Below are positions 54,861 through 64,000 of a stretch of DNA of 64,000 nt, piece after piece. Position numbers and translations under genes: made by a program. The stretch comes from Rhododendron vialii. Taxonomy: Eukaryota; Streptophyta; Magnoliopsida; Ericales; Ericaceae. The stretch spans positions 6,523,001-6,587,000 of the forward strand of contig NC_080561.1 of NCBI RefSeq assembly GCF_030253575.1. Direction: 5' to 3'. The notes under the pieces were generated by a model. The model saw nothing but the letters and a program-made list of their open reading frames with translations, did not search any database and had not been told where the DNA came from. Each line of letters begins with the position of its first letter. Position 1 is the first letter of the stretch.

Positions 54861-54861
54861 A
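54445..54861. mobile_element. Fold-back element embedded in TA/TG microsatellites (Micron-like)
   Basis: (TA)n at 54445-54486, then a 328-bp palindromic element (54487-54814), then (TG)n (about 54813-54846) and (TA)n to 54861. Arms begin GTCCGGATCCAATGAGGGAT and contain CGATCTGAGCCGCTCAAAGTG, ACGTGATTTTAAGGGTACTCG and GAAATCAGCAAAAAAAATG with mirrored partners. Arms are about 150 bp each. The microsatellite flanks recall the rice Micron elements that target (TA)n. Confidence 0.75.
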
Positions 54862-55005
54862 GGGCATTATGGGGATTATTAAAAAGTGAGGATGAAAACA
54901 TAAGTGTTCAAATTGATCGGGATGAAAACTTAAAAAAAGTGGGTTCTGAGGATGGTTATTTTTTTTTTTTTTTTTTATTTTTTGAAAATGTGAGGATGGT
55001 TATTT

Positions 55006-55646
55006 AAGTATGTATGATATATGATATATTTTTCGAATTCTACAATTTGATATTCACTATAAATTTCGGATTCTAGAATATGACATTTTCTAAAAATTTT
55101 GAATTCTAGAGTTTGAAATTTTTGAATATAATCAAGCTCTATAATCTAATAATGTCGGGATAGAGAAACAAAAATTGGAAGAGTTTTTCTCTTGCTGCTG
55201 TTTTGGCTCCAAAGCTACAACATTCGTGGCTACCTTTTCCTTGTCCACCACCATGTTGGTTGCAAATGAATCTACTCCCCAAGGACCAAGTTCGAAATGC
55301 ACATTGCTTTCATTTGTTGGGTCAAAATACTTCTTCTCTAGCAATAGAGGGTGAGGAAGAAATTGAGATTTTCATTGAGAGTTGGGAGGTGAGATTTAAA
55401 AGGTGGAAGGCGGACTGGGTCAATGGTGAGAGGTTGAGGTGGGAGCTCCTGGTTTTTCAAAGTTTCAGCTATCGTGAGAGGAAGGGAGGAAGATCAGATG
55501 GAATTGGAGGGTTGTGTTGTAATGGTGTGGTTGTATAGATGTGGTTATATGTAGTAGATTTAAGGGCATTTTTGTCAATTCCATTGAGGGCATTTTTGTC
55601 CAAATATTTCTTGCTTAAAAACGGGTTGCATTTATAAACTCGCAGT
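55006..55646 (+). repeat. Right arm of the large inverted repeat
   Basis: Uninterrupted partner of 50566-52640. Lies directly upstream of DUF616 copy 2 and would include or adjoin its promoter. Confidence 0.85.
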
Positions 55647-55710
55647 ATTTATAAACTTTTTTTTTTTTTTCCTGTGTTTGTTCTTCACCAAGTAGATCCT
55701 ATCCCAACAC

Positions 55711-55711
<1 letters not shown>

Positions 55712-55748
<37 letters not shown>
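55712..55748 (+). repeat. Poly-C run (37 C) in DUF616 copy 2 5' region
   Basis: Equivalent in position to the 18-C run of copy 1, between the conserved TTCTTCACCAAGTAGATCCT and CCCTCTCACTC blocks. Confidence 0.85.
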
Positions 55749-55749
<1 letters not shown>

Positions 55750-55997
55750 CGTCAATTCCCTCTCACTCCGATTCAAGTGAAGGAACCCAGAAAAAAAGAA
55801 GAAGAAGAGCTACTTTCTTTTTTCGAATTTGCATTCTGTATGCAATAGATAGAGACTCACAGCGTGGAAGAAGGTAATTATTTGTTGATTTTGATTCTGT
55901 CAGTTTACCCAGATCTGGGCACTACAAATAATCTCTTCTTGTTTATTGTCTTGTTTGTGTGTGTGTGTAGAATTCGGTCGTTCCGTGTGGGTATATC

Positions 55998-56018
55998 ATG
56001 AGAATCCGAATCCAGTGA
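55998..56018 (+). promoter_or_regulatory. Upstream ORF just before the DUF616 copy 2 start
   Basis: ATG at 55998, six codons (MRIRIQ), TGA at 56016-56018, two bases before the main ATG at 56021. A single G-to-T difference from copy 1 shortens it. It follows the 5'UTR intron 55874-55970. Confidence 0.6.
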
Positions 56019-56020
56019 AT

Positions 56021-59000
56021 ATGAACAACGATTACCAACGCTCCGTTTCGCTACGGGCGAGCCGGAGAGCTGAACGTAATAATCAAAGCCAGCAAAATGA
56101 AGGTAAGCCACTTTTGTATGTGTGTCTGCATTTCTTTTAATTTTTCTTTGATAATGCGTAGTGGCCCGGGCCAGCTTGTGCGTAGCCCGGATTAATTCTT
56201 ACAGCTAGAGGTGTCAAACGGAATGGAAATGCACGGTTCTAGATGGGCATGGGGCGCGGCACAACAAATACTAGGTTGTTACACAATTTTTTTTCCCTGA
56301 CAAAACTCGGTTGGAGATTGGCCGACACGAGCACGGCACCTCACAACACCATAAAAAAATGGCACGGCACGATGAAGTAAATGGGCTGGTATAGCACGAC
56401 CTGTTTGACACCTCCACATACAGCCACATCCACAGCCTTTTCACATGCTTACGCGTGGAGTGAGATGCCCCAAGAGTTGCTGCTTAATTGGGTATATGGG
56501 TTATATTAGATATTAAGTAAGGAGTCACAAAAGGTGGTTAAAATCAATGGCAGTCTCCAGTATTATTTGTTAGACCTAGTGGTCATTCGAAAAGGCTTCA
56601 GTTTCACATCTAATGTAAAAGTGTAGGTCACGTGGCCACACCGTAACCTTCCACAGCTATTTGGCACAAGCTTTCGCTGGCGGGGACAATGGCAATTTTG
56701 CTTCTAGTGGAACTCAAACTAGAAACTTGCGGATAAGGCTTATGCGCATACATTGTCTATTTTCAATAGGTAAATGAACTTTCAAATCAGACATAAAGAG
56801 ATGTTAAGTAATGTTGTTCCGGCCATTAGAGTAAACATGTGGAAGACGGATCGTTTTGGGTCTACCGGCCAACATATCTAGCAAAATAATTCTTTGCATG
56901 TGCTTCAAACATCTATGCTACGGTATAACGTTTGTAATCAGAATGTACCTAAATATGTATCCAAATATAGTCTCCTTAGCATTACTCATAATCATACTAC
57001 GTTTTTTTTTATAGGCATATATTGTTTCCACTAAAGCAGAACTTATAAGAACTTATAATTTGTAAGTGAGCTTGGATGGGTGGTTAAGTTGTGGCTTTGG
57101 GGGTTACAATTTAGGGTGACCATAAGTGTTAAAGCTTCCAACTCAAAACCAATTGGCAATGAGTGGAGAGGCTGCCCAGGCTCATATACTAGTTTTGGAG
57201 GAGAATTTACTGATGTGGGACAATTTCCAACAGTAAGCAGTATAGAGCATACGTGTTGCTACGCTAAACTTGCTTGTGTGGATGCAGATGTTGAAGGGGA
57301 GTTTTTTTCTCCGGGCAAGTGGTCTCAGGATTACCCAATGAAGATTATTTGGAGGAGGGGTTTTCTTCGTTTGGTTCTCGTGGGGGGCATCTTGTGGATG
57401 TTTCTCATTCTCACTGTTTTGCTGTTTCATGTTTGGTCTTGTCAATCTTCACTGGCTTTCCTTTCAGGTATTTTGGAGATAATCTTTTACCTAAGTTCCT
57501 TTGTTTGTGCGTAGATCACCCAAATAGAACTTTTGAGACTGCTTATGACTTCCAAAGAAATTATTTGCATTTTAGGTAACAAGGGAGACTATTTAGCATC
57601 CTATTTCAACCGAACACATGATGTTAAATTACATGATCTTACCTATTTATGTGCATTATCATAAACATTTGCTAGACAAATCAGTTACCATTTTCTGTTG
57701 CACATGTGGTGGTATCAATTAGATTGTTTGAGTTGTTGACAAGTAATAGTTATACATTTTATGATTTTAATTGGGCTATGCATGCTAGTTGAAAAAAATG
57801 GACAAGCACATGTCATCCATATTTTCTACTGCAAATATTGTAGATCTTTCTAGCGTAATGGTTTCAGATAATGGGTCTACGTTGTTTTGCTCCATGTGCA
57901 GCTATGTGTAACAGAGGCAGCAGGGTATTAATCATGTTAGACACGATGGGACTTGTACCAAAACCTCCACACCGTAAGATTTTATTAAGTTTTCCTAGTT
58001 TGAAATACTCATCTCTATAGGAAGATCCGAAGATGGTAATGATTTTTTGCGTGCTGATGCAATTAGGTTGTCTCATTCCCGTTGCGGATGACCCAGACAA
58101 AATACTTATTCCAAAGAGAAGAACTCCTAGCAAAGTTGTTGAACAGTTGACATATATCACGGAGGATGTGGTAGGAAATAATGGATCTAGTCCACCTCCT
58201 CTATTTGGAGGGCATCAGAGCTGGTTGCAACGAGATGAGAGTTTTGAACTAAAATCATCCATGAAGGTGAATAACTACTATCCAATTGTACGATTCCTTT
58301 TGCCATAATTTGGTTGTGTTTCTTGAATGAATCTACTTGTCACTTTAGATAAATTATGTTTAAAGCAAAAGATTGTGAGCAGGTTTTCTTAAACCAATGG
58401 GTTCCGGCATTTCAGTATCTATCGTGTGTTTGAACTTTTTAAATCCATTGATTTTAGTAAAAAACACTAGAGCCTTTTATGAAAATGTGTTGCAACTCAG
58501 TCCTTCCCTTCTGATGGTAGAATTTTTCCTTTTTGCTGTGTTTTCTATCTTCAGGTGCACTGTGGTTTCATGCGTGGTGGAGGCGCAGAAATGGCTCCAA
58601 AAGATATCAGATATGCCAAGAACTGTAGGTTTGTAGTTGCTTCTGGGATTTTTGATGGGTATGATACTCCACATCAGCCTTCAGATGTAAGCCCACGTTC
58701 TCAAAAGCTCTTTTGTTTTCTTATGGTGGTGGATGAAATATCCATTGACTTCATCAAGAAGAACGTCACAGTCAGAGAGGAAAAGGATGGGGGACAATGG
58801 GTTGGTATTTGGCGTCTTATTGTGCTGAAGAATCCACCTTATGATGAACCCAGAAGGAATGGAAAGGTTCCCAAGATTTTAATGCACAGATTATTTCCAC
58901 AAGCACAGTACAGCATTTGGATTGATGGTAAAATGGAGCTTTTGGTTGATCCATTGCTTATTCTAGAAAGGTCTGGTCTTCTATACCTGATTAAGATGAC

Positions 59001-60490
59001 AAAGCTGGTTTACGGTGCTAATCAAGCTTTAAACAACCTTAAATGCTAACAGCAGCAGTGTTTAAGGTGGAAATAATGTTTTTCAATGTACCTATTTTTT
59101 AAGAATATTCACATTTTCAGTTCACTTTTTGAACCTTAATCACCTGGTTCACATTTTCCCTAGACTATTATTGACCTGGCGGTGCGATGAGTTGCATAGA
59201 TATCACTGTATGTTGGCATAGTTACAGACCTTATTCAACAAATTAATGAATATGCCAACAAGTGTTATTGGTCATGTAATCATAAGAGGATTTATGCCAT
59301 GAAATCTGGCCTATAGAACTCTACCATTCAAAACTGCCGTAGAACTTTGAGATGCTCTAATAAATTTGACCTTGAATGTTTTTTTTGAAAGGAAATTTGA
59401 CCTTGAACTGATGGGATGTCTTAGTTAAGACATGATTTCATCGTGATTTTGCAGATACTTGTGGCGTGGGAAGCACACATTTGCCATTGCTCAGCACAAG
59501 CATCATCGCAGTATATACGAGGAAGCTGATGCAAACAAAAGGAGGAAGCGATATGCTCGACCTCTGATTGATCTTCACATGAAAATATACCGTTATGAAG
59601 GCATGGAGGCATGGAGTCCAATGAAAAACACCGTTAGTGGTGAGGACGGAATTGCCAACATCTTTCAGTCCATGTTTTTTCTTCCATTATTTGTTTTTAC
59701 AGAATGCCATGAAGGTGATGTAGAATATGTAGTTTTCACACTTGATTGTGATATGGAGCACCTCAAAAATAACATCTGCGGGTTTTGTTTATTTTCTCAA
59801 ACGAAGGAGGAGGAGGATCTTCTCAAACTCGTGAAACAATGATGACATGGTTTGGTGTGGGAAAATAGAATACTACCTTGTTTACTTGAATATGTTTTGT
59901 TTCCTTTTATTTGTTCTTCCAAGTGCAACTATGGCAAATACTGAATAAGCATATGGGTCATCATTGGTTTTAACTTCTAATGGAAGTACTGGATACAGAA
60001 TGGTGAAGTCCTGCTTCCTGCACCATTTCCTCCTACAAATCCGCATATTACCATTGTATTCTGCTTTGTCAATTTGTGTTGTACATACATTGACACTTTT
60101 TTTTTTATAAATGCAGATGTGCCAGAGGGGGCGATCATTATACGCGAACATACAGCTCTGAACGATTTATTTAGCTGCTTGTGGTTCAATGAGGTCAACC
60201 TCTTTACACCAAGAGATCAACTGAGCTTTGGCTATGTTGTCTACAGGTTAGGGGGTGTCTTCAAATTCTTTATGTTTCCGAACTGCGAGTACAACTCGCT
60301 CTTTGTGTTGCACCCCCACACTCGCGAGCATTCTTCCAAAGTTGAATGGGTGAAATCTTTGGATGAGTTTAAGGGGAACAATACTGATTTGAAAGAGAGT
60401 AGGGGAGGATTAGGGTTGTGGACTCCTTATCCTGGTAACCTTAGTTCCGTTGTACTACCAGCTGTATCACGAACATCAAAAGCAGGATGA
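56021..60490 (+). CDS. DUF616 family protein (TOD1/MUCI70-like), tandem copy 2, seven coding exons
   Basis: Predicted exons: 56021-56102, 57288-57467, 57902-57973, 58067-58266, 58555-58970, 59455-59639, 60117-60490. Exon lengths equal those of copy 1 except exon 4, which has one extra codon (an added Arg near PKR), giving 502 residues. All splice phases match and no stop interrupts. The membrane span (RGFLRLVLVGGILWMFLI) and DUF616 motifs (HCGFMRGGG, RRNGKVPK, WIDGKMEL, DVPEGAIIIREH, RDQLSFG) are intact. By eye, exon 7 differs from copy 1 at roughly a dozen of 374 bases and exon 5 at about two dozen of 416. The lack of breaks suggests both copies are under constraint. Its upstream sequence differs from that of copy 1 beyond about 55675, so expression may differ. 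Confidence 0.87.
56206..56416. mobile_element. hAT-like MITE in intron 1 of DUF616 copy 2
   Basis: 211 bp, ends TAGAGGTGTCAAACGG and CTGTTTGACACCTCCA, flanked by CTTACAGC (56198-56205) and CATACAGC (56417-56424), an 8-bp duplication with one mismatch. Absent from copy 1. The interior has GGCACGGCACG words like those of the array at 15010-15540. Confidence 0.8.
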
Positions 60491-60819
60491 ATTTGAATTC
60501 ATGCCTGTTAATTTCTAGTGCTTTTTTGTGGTTATTTACAATCTTCATACAATTCTTTCTTACTGACTTCTTGGGAAGAGTCAATGGGGACCCTATTCGG
60601 GCTCCTTGTGTATTATCATGGAAAAGAAGTGCGCGGTGTTTGTTCGTCAAGTTGTTTTACGTTCTAGAATCGGTGCATGTAAACCATTCTCTCTACAAGA
60701 TGATGTAAAGTTTAGTTCTCATGGTCCTTGACTGATATGCGTGAAGATCGATTTATCTGTGCAACAAATGGGAGAGATAGGAAGAAAATTTGAGTGATAC
60801 CTATCAAACACTGATGTGC

Positions 60820-61080
60820 AGCTCACATGGCTGCCGTCTGGTGTGTTGACGAATATTGGTCCCGTCTCCTAGAGGGAAACTCTCAAGTGGTGGCAAATAC
60901 TATTTTTGATATAGATCGTGCAATCCTCTTTTGGTCCATTGCTCAACAGATGAAGGATATCGGATTCTTATTCTCTTCCAATTCTGTACGAGTGTCTCAT
61001 TTTCCCCTATATCGGTATATCCTCAAATAGTGCTGCTCATGGGATGGCTCAGCGGGCTATTTTTCATGCTTCTGATGTGC
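60820..61080 (+). pseudogene. RNase-H-like (RVT_3 type) relic downstream of copy 2
   Basis: Reads MAAVWCVDEYWSRLLEGNSQ, DIGFLFSSNSVRVSHFP and, after a frame change, AHGMAQRA. Sister of the relic at 48400-48650, also broken. Confidence 0.6.
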
Positions 61081-61239
61081 AATCAGTTCCCCTGTGCATC
61101 CGGTCCTGGTCGCAGCTTCTTCAGATATTTCTTTGCCCATTAGTGGGTTGTTTGTTCTTTCCTTTTTGTTCCATTTTCTTCTCTTCTGTTTCTTTGTTTC
61201 TGTATCCTATTGATCTGAAGGATGCTTGCAGAAGTGTCA

Positions 61240-62681
61240 ACTCTTGCCGTGCCAGCACAAGATCTCCGTTTGTTGCAATGCAAGTTTACAATGCAAAGGA
61301 TTTTCGAGGTGAATTAACAAACCAAGTCGTTTTCGATTGTATATGATAGAAGTTTTTATTTTTTGGTTCGGTCGTGTCCAATTGAAGTCGGGCCAATTCT
61401 ATCGATAATTTTTTTAGTTTTTCAGCCCTAGTTTCTTTGTTTCCGTTGATGTTGGATACTTTGTTGAATTAGTGTCAAGTGTTTTCAACTGTGATTAATG
61501 TAGTTTAATGCTTTTTTTGTTGGGGTTATTTTTCATGCTGCACTAGTCCAATTTCAGAGACACTCCGAAAGCGCTGATTACATAAGAACCTTAGCGGAAC
61601 GTGAATTATATGTTCAAACTAATCATTCCGAACCCTATTGCGGGCTTTTTTGCGATAACTGATACACATATACTAAATTATAGTTTCACATTTTGCTGCA
61701 AATTATAGACTTTGGATTGTAGTAGAAGCAGATAAATTTGTTTACTACATATGTGAGATTATAATTAAGCTCTGGTAAAAGTTGGTAATACTATTTACTG
61801 TAAAATGCTGAAAATCAACTTCTATTTTTCTTGAAATCGAAATTATTGTCCGAAAGGCACCTAAAACCTTAGAATCCCCTTTCAAAAAAAACCTTAGAAT
61901 CCCAAAATGTGCGAAAGGCACCTAAAACCTTAGTAATATTTTTCGTACACTCGCAACGAATAGATTACACTCCTAGTTTCGAAAACTTAAAGCAAATAAA
62001 ACTAACAAACCAAACGGCCCCTCTTTCCTTAAATTTAATTAAATAGATATTAAAATCTTTTCACCTGCAATAGGATTTTCCACCACTGCCGTTGTGGGTT
62101 CTACTGTGCATTTACTGTTCTAATCTAAATTGTTCATCTTGTAGGGCTCTCAAGGCAGTATGAACGTTGATAAGTATTTCAAAATTTAAATTTTGGATAA
62201 TAAAATGGATGAAGTTAAACTATCCATACCACCAATTTTATAATAATCATTCTACCTCAACACCTACTCACACTTACACATCTACACTCACAATAAGGGT
62301 TGAACCCGCATACTACACATCTAGCATGTCTGAGACCCACCCTTATTGTGAGTATGAGTATGTAAATGGGTATAGAGTTAAAATTTTCCATTTTATAAAC
62401 CAAACTTTAATTTTGATACATCTATAGAATATCAATATCCGATCAAACTCATTATTTGATCAAGTACACTATTCTGCAAGTCCTGTAATATAAATGATTA
62501 GATTAGATCACTCATAAACAGACGATGGGACCCATAATCTCATTAACTTCCAAGTGATAATCAAATGGCGCAGAACCAAGAAAAGCATTCTCTCTCTCTC
62601 TCTCTCTCTCCAAACTCTACAGAGACAATCAGAGCAAACCAGCCTCACATTTCCACGCAACACAGAAAAGAACCCCAACAG
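61240..62681. other. Intergenic region before the CPP1-like gene
   Basis: The tandem-duplication homology ends near 61240. A fold-back element at about 62173-62427 has arms AAATTTTGGATAATAAAATGG / CCATTTTATAAACCAAACTTT and an inner pair around CACAATAAGGGT / ACCCTTATTGTG. A CT microsatellite (about 62589-62612) is probably 5'UTR. A phrase AAAGGCACCTAAAACCTTAG occurs twice (about 61853 and 61914). Confidence 0.45.
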
Positions 62682-63032
62682 ATGGCCACCACTCTCTCGG
62701 CCCGGCCCAACCGAACCCTCCTCGGCCGCGAACCGGCCGGCCCGGTCCGCTCACGGCAGCCCTCCGCCGCCCAAATTGTGAAGATAACAGCGATGATGAA
62801 CAGGACCGACCGGTGGCGGTGGGGGGCCGCGGTGTCCGCCCCCTTCCGCCGCACTCTACCGCCGGTCCTCCTCGCCGGCTCGAGAGCCGACGACTCGGCG
62901 CCGTCGGAGATGTCCGTGGAGAACGCTTTGAAGCTACTGGGCGTACCAGAGGGCGCTTCGTTTGAAGACATACTTCGGGCCAAGAAATCGATTATCGCCG
63001 GTTGTAAGGGCGACGAGGAGATAATTGCACAG
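62682..63032 (+). CDS. CPP1: CPP1/CDF1-like chloroplast protein, exon 1 (partial gene)
   Basis: 117 codons. The N-terminus is rich in Ser/Arg/Ala with few acids, as in a chloroplast transit peptide. It ends with EMSVENALKLLGVPEGASFE and ILRAKKSI, the conserved start of the J-like domain of plant CHAPERONE-LIKE PROTEIN OF POR1, a thylakoid/envelope protein that stabilises protochlorophyllide oxidoreductase. The exon ends IIAQ at a CAG|GTGTAG donor, phase 0; the remaining exons (rest of the J-like domain and membrane spans) are not found before the window ends, so intron 1 exceeds 960 bp. The ATG at 62682 (CAGATGGCC context) is preferred to an in-frame ATG at 62565, which would add a Ser/Leu-rich stretch read from a CT microsatellite. 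Confidence 0.7.
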
Positions 63033-64000
63033 GTGTAGTGTTATCTTGCACAGATATTCTTACGTGCTTCTTGAACTGTGTAGTTGAGTGCATCATGGCT
63101 CACCCCAGTTTTAAGTATTGAATGAAGTATAGAGTACAAGTTACATCAACCTAGGTTTATGTCACCAATTATCGTAATACCCATGTCTAGGATTTACCGT
63201 GACCTGAATCGAATAGTCCTCGAACCCCGAATAGTCAACCAAGAGCAAACCGAATCGAATCAGGCTTCATACTTAATTTGTGTATTGTTATGAAGATATG
63301 TTGTAATAATTAAGAACGTACAGAAGAATAGGAGAATCGCCGCTGTAGACTAGTTAGGAAATCACATTGATAGCTTCGACTCATGTCCTAGCTCGTCTGA
63401 GAGCTAGATTACTTCTCGCAGCGAGGGATAAAAAAGGAGGTGCAAATACAAATATGTGGATAAAGGGCAACACCATAAGCACTGTGGCGGGCACGGCTCG
63501 GCAGAGTGGACCAGAAGAGCCGTGGCTAGCCAGACCTGTAGACTTGAGGGTTGGTTGGTTCGGCGGTGCACAGTCGTTATGCCTCCGCCGGACCAGTCCT
63601 GCCGGGCCAAGTTCATTAACCCCCAGAGGAACCATGAATCCGGATAGTGGTCAATCTTAGCTTTCAGTTCGGCGGCACCCCACCGGACCAATTAGCAATC
63701 CCAAAACATGAAGTACTGCCGGGTCATATCGACCAGCAGAACCTTTAACCACCTAACCACCCCTGCTCCCTGACCTAAAGAGGAAGTCAGGTAGAGTCGA
63801 GTAGGAGTGACAGGTGGTGTGATACGGTTTCCTTAATTACACGAGCAGATTGTGGGGATCATGCAAGGGATTTGATTGCGGACCTGATTTGGTGCCACGA
63901 CTGACGAACCAATCACGGAGCGCGTGATACATGTACATGGGTTGGTCTCCACGTTCCCTTGGCCTATAAAAGGAGCAGTCCCCCTAGAGATGAAGGTAAT
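63033..64000 (+). other. Intron 1 of the CPP1-like gene, with LTR-like promoter sequence near the window end
   Basis: No second exon recognised. CCTATAAAAGG at 63962-63972 followed by a purine-rich start resembles an LTR or promoter TATA region, and the GC-richer 63430-63830 segment looks foreign to the surrounding intron, so a retrotransposon LTR may begin in this stretch. Neither border is visible. Confidence 0.35.

Noticed and set aside
62565..62681. Upstream in-frame ATG as the start of the CPP1-like protein
   Set aside because: It would translate a CT microsatellite into Ser-Leu repeats; the ATG at 62682 has a better context and gives a normal transit peptide.

Overview
This is a window of plant nuclear DNA, most likely from a eudicot. 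It has intron-split genes with GT/AG junctions, plant-type gene families (a two-exon tetraspanin, two DUF616 genes, a polyamine-transporter relic, a chloroplast J-like protein exon), Ty1-copia and Ty3-gypsy-type LTR sequences, a tRNA-derived SINE, and many small inverted-repeat elements with TA, TTA/TAA or 8-bp target duplications. No prokaryotic or organellar signal was seen. Everything was read by eye without database searches. Family names rest on remembered motifs, and exon borders rest on splice consensus plus reading-frame phase.

Layout. 0-3.7 kb: a degraded minus-strand copia relic (gag-protease plus an LTR-like promoter region), cut at 1462 by what looks like the end of another LTR. 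4.2-8.1 kb: a complete SINE, a Stowaway element, several fold-back elements and a telomere-like degenerate repeat. 8.7-16.4 kb: a tetraspanin gene whose single intron is about 6.6 kb and is packed with repeats (a ~950-bp GGT tract inside a terminal-inverted-repeat element, a 79-bp minisatellite, ~500-bp spaced direct repeats and a CGTGCC-rich array). 19.7-20.2 kb: a small minus-strand gene of unknown function with a very recent 45-bp coding duplication; a broken partial copy lies at 21.9-22.9 kb, itself split by two small transposons. 22.4-26 kb: more MITEs and a long-TIR, MULE-like element.

26.8-34.2 kb: a nearly complete, young Ty1-copia retrotransposon with 562-bp LTRs differing at seven sites (all transitions), 5-bp target duplication CTTAC, tRNA-iMet primer site, polypurine tract and all gag-pol domains. 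One frame break lies in integrase. 36.6-37.9 kb: a pseudogene of a LAT-type polyamine/amino-acid transporter with a nonsense codon and three frame breaks. 39-42.5 kb: Harbinger/Tourist-type MITEs.

42.7-48.9 and 55.7-61.2 kb: a tandem duplication carrying two apparently intact seven-coding-exon DUF616 genes (the family of TOD1 and MUCI70), predicted at 501 and 502 residues. Each has a 5'UTR intron, a tiny upstream ORF next to the main start, and an RNase-H-like relic downstream. Comparing the two copies exposes later insertions: a hAT-like MITE exactly at a splice donor in copy 1, and another hAT-like MITE in intron 1 of copy 2. The spacer holds an inverted repeat of the promoter-side sequence of copy 2; one arm is split by a 1433-bp solo-LTR-like element. 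62.7 kb to the end: first exon of a CPP1/CDF1-like chloroplast gene that continues past the window.
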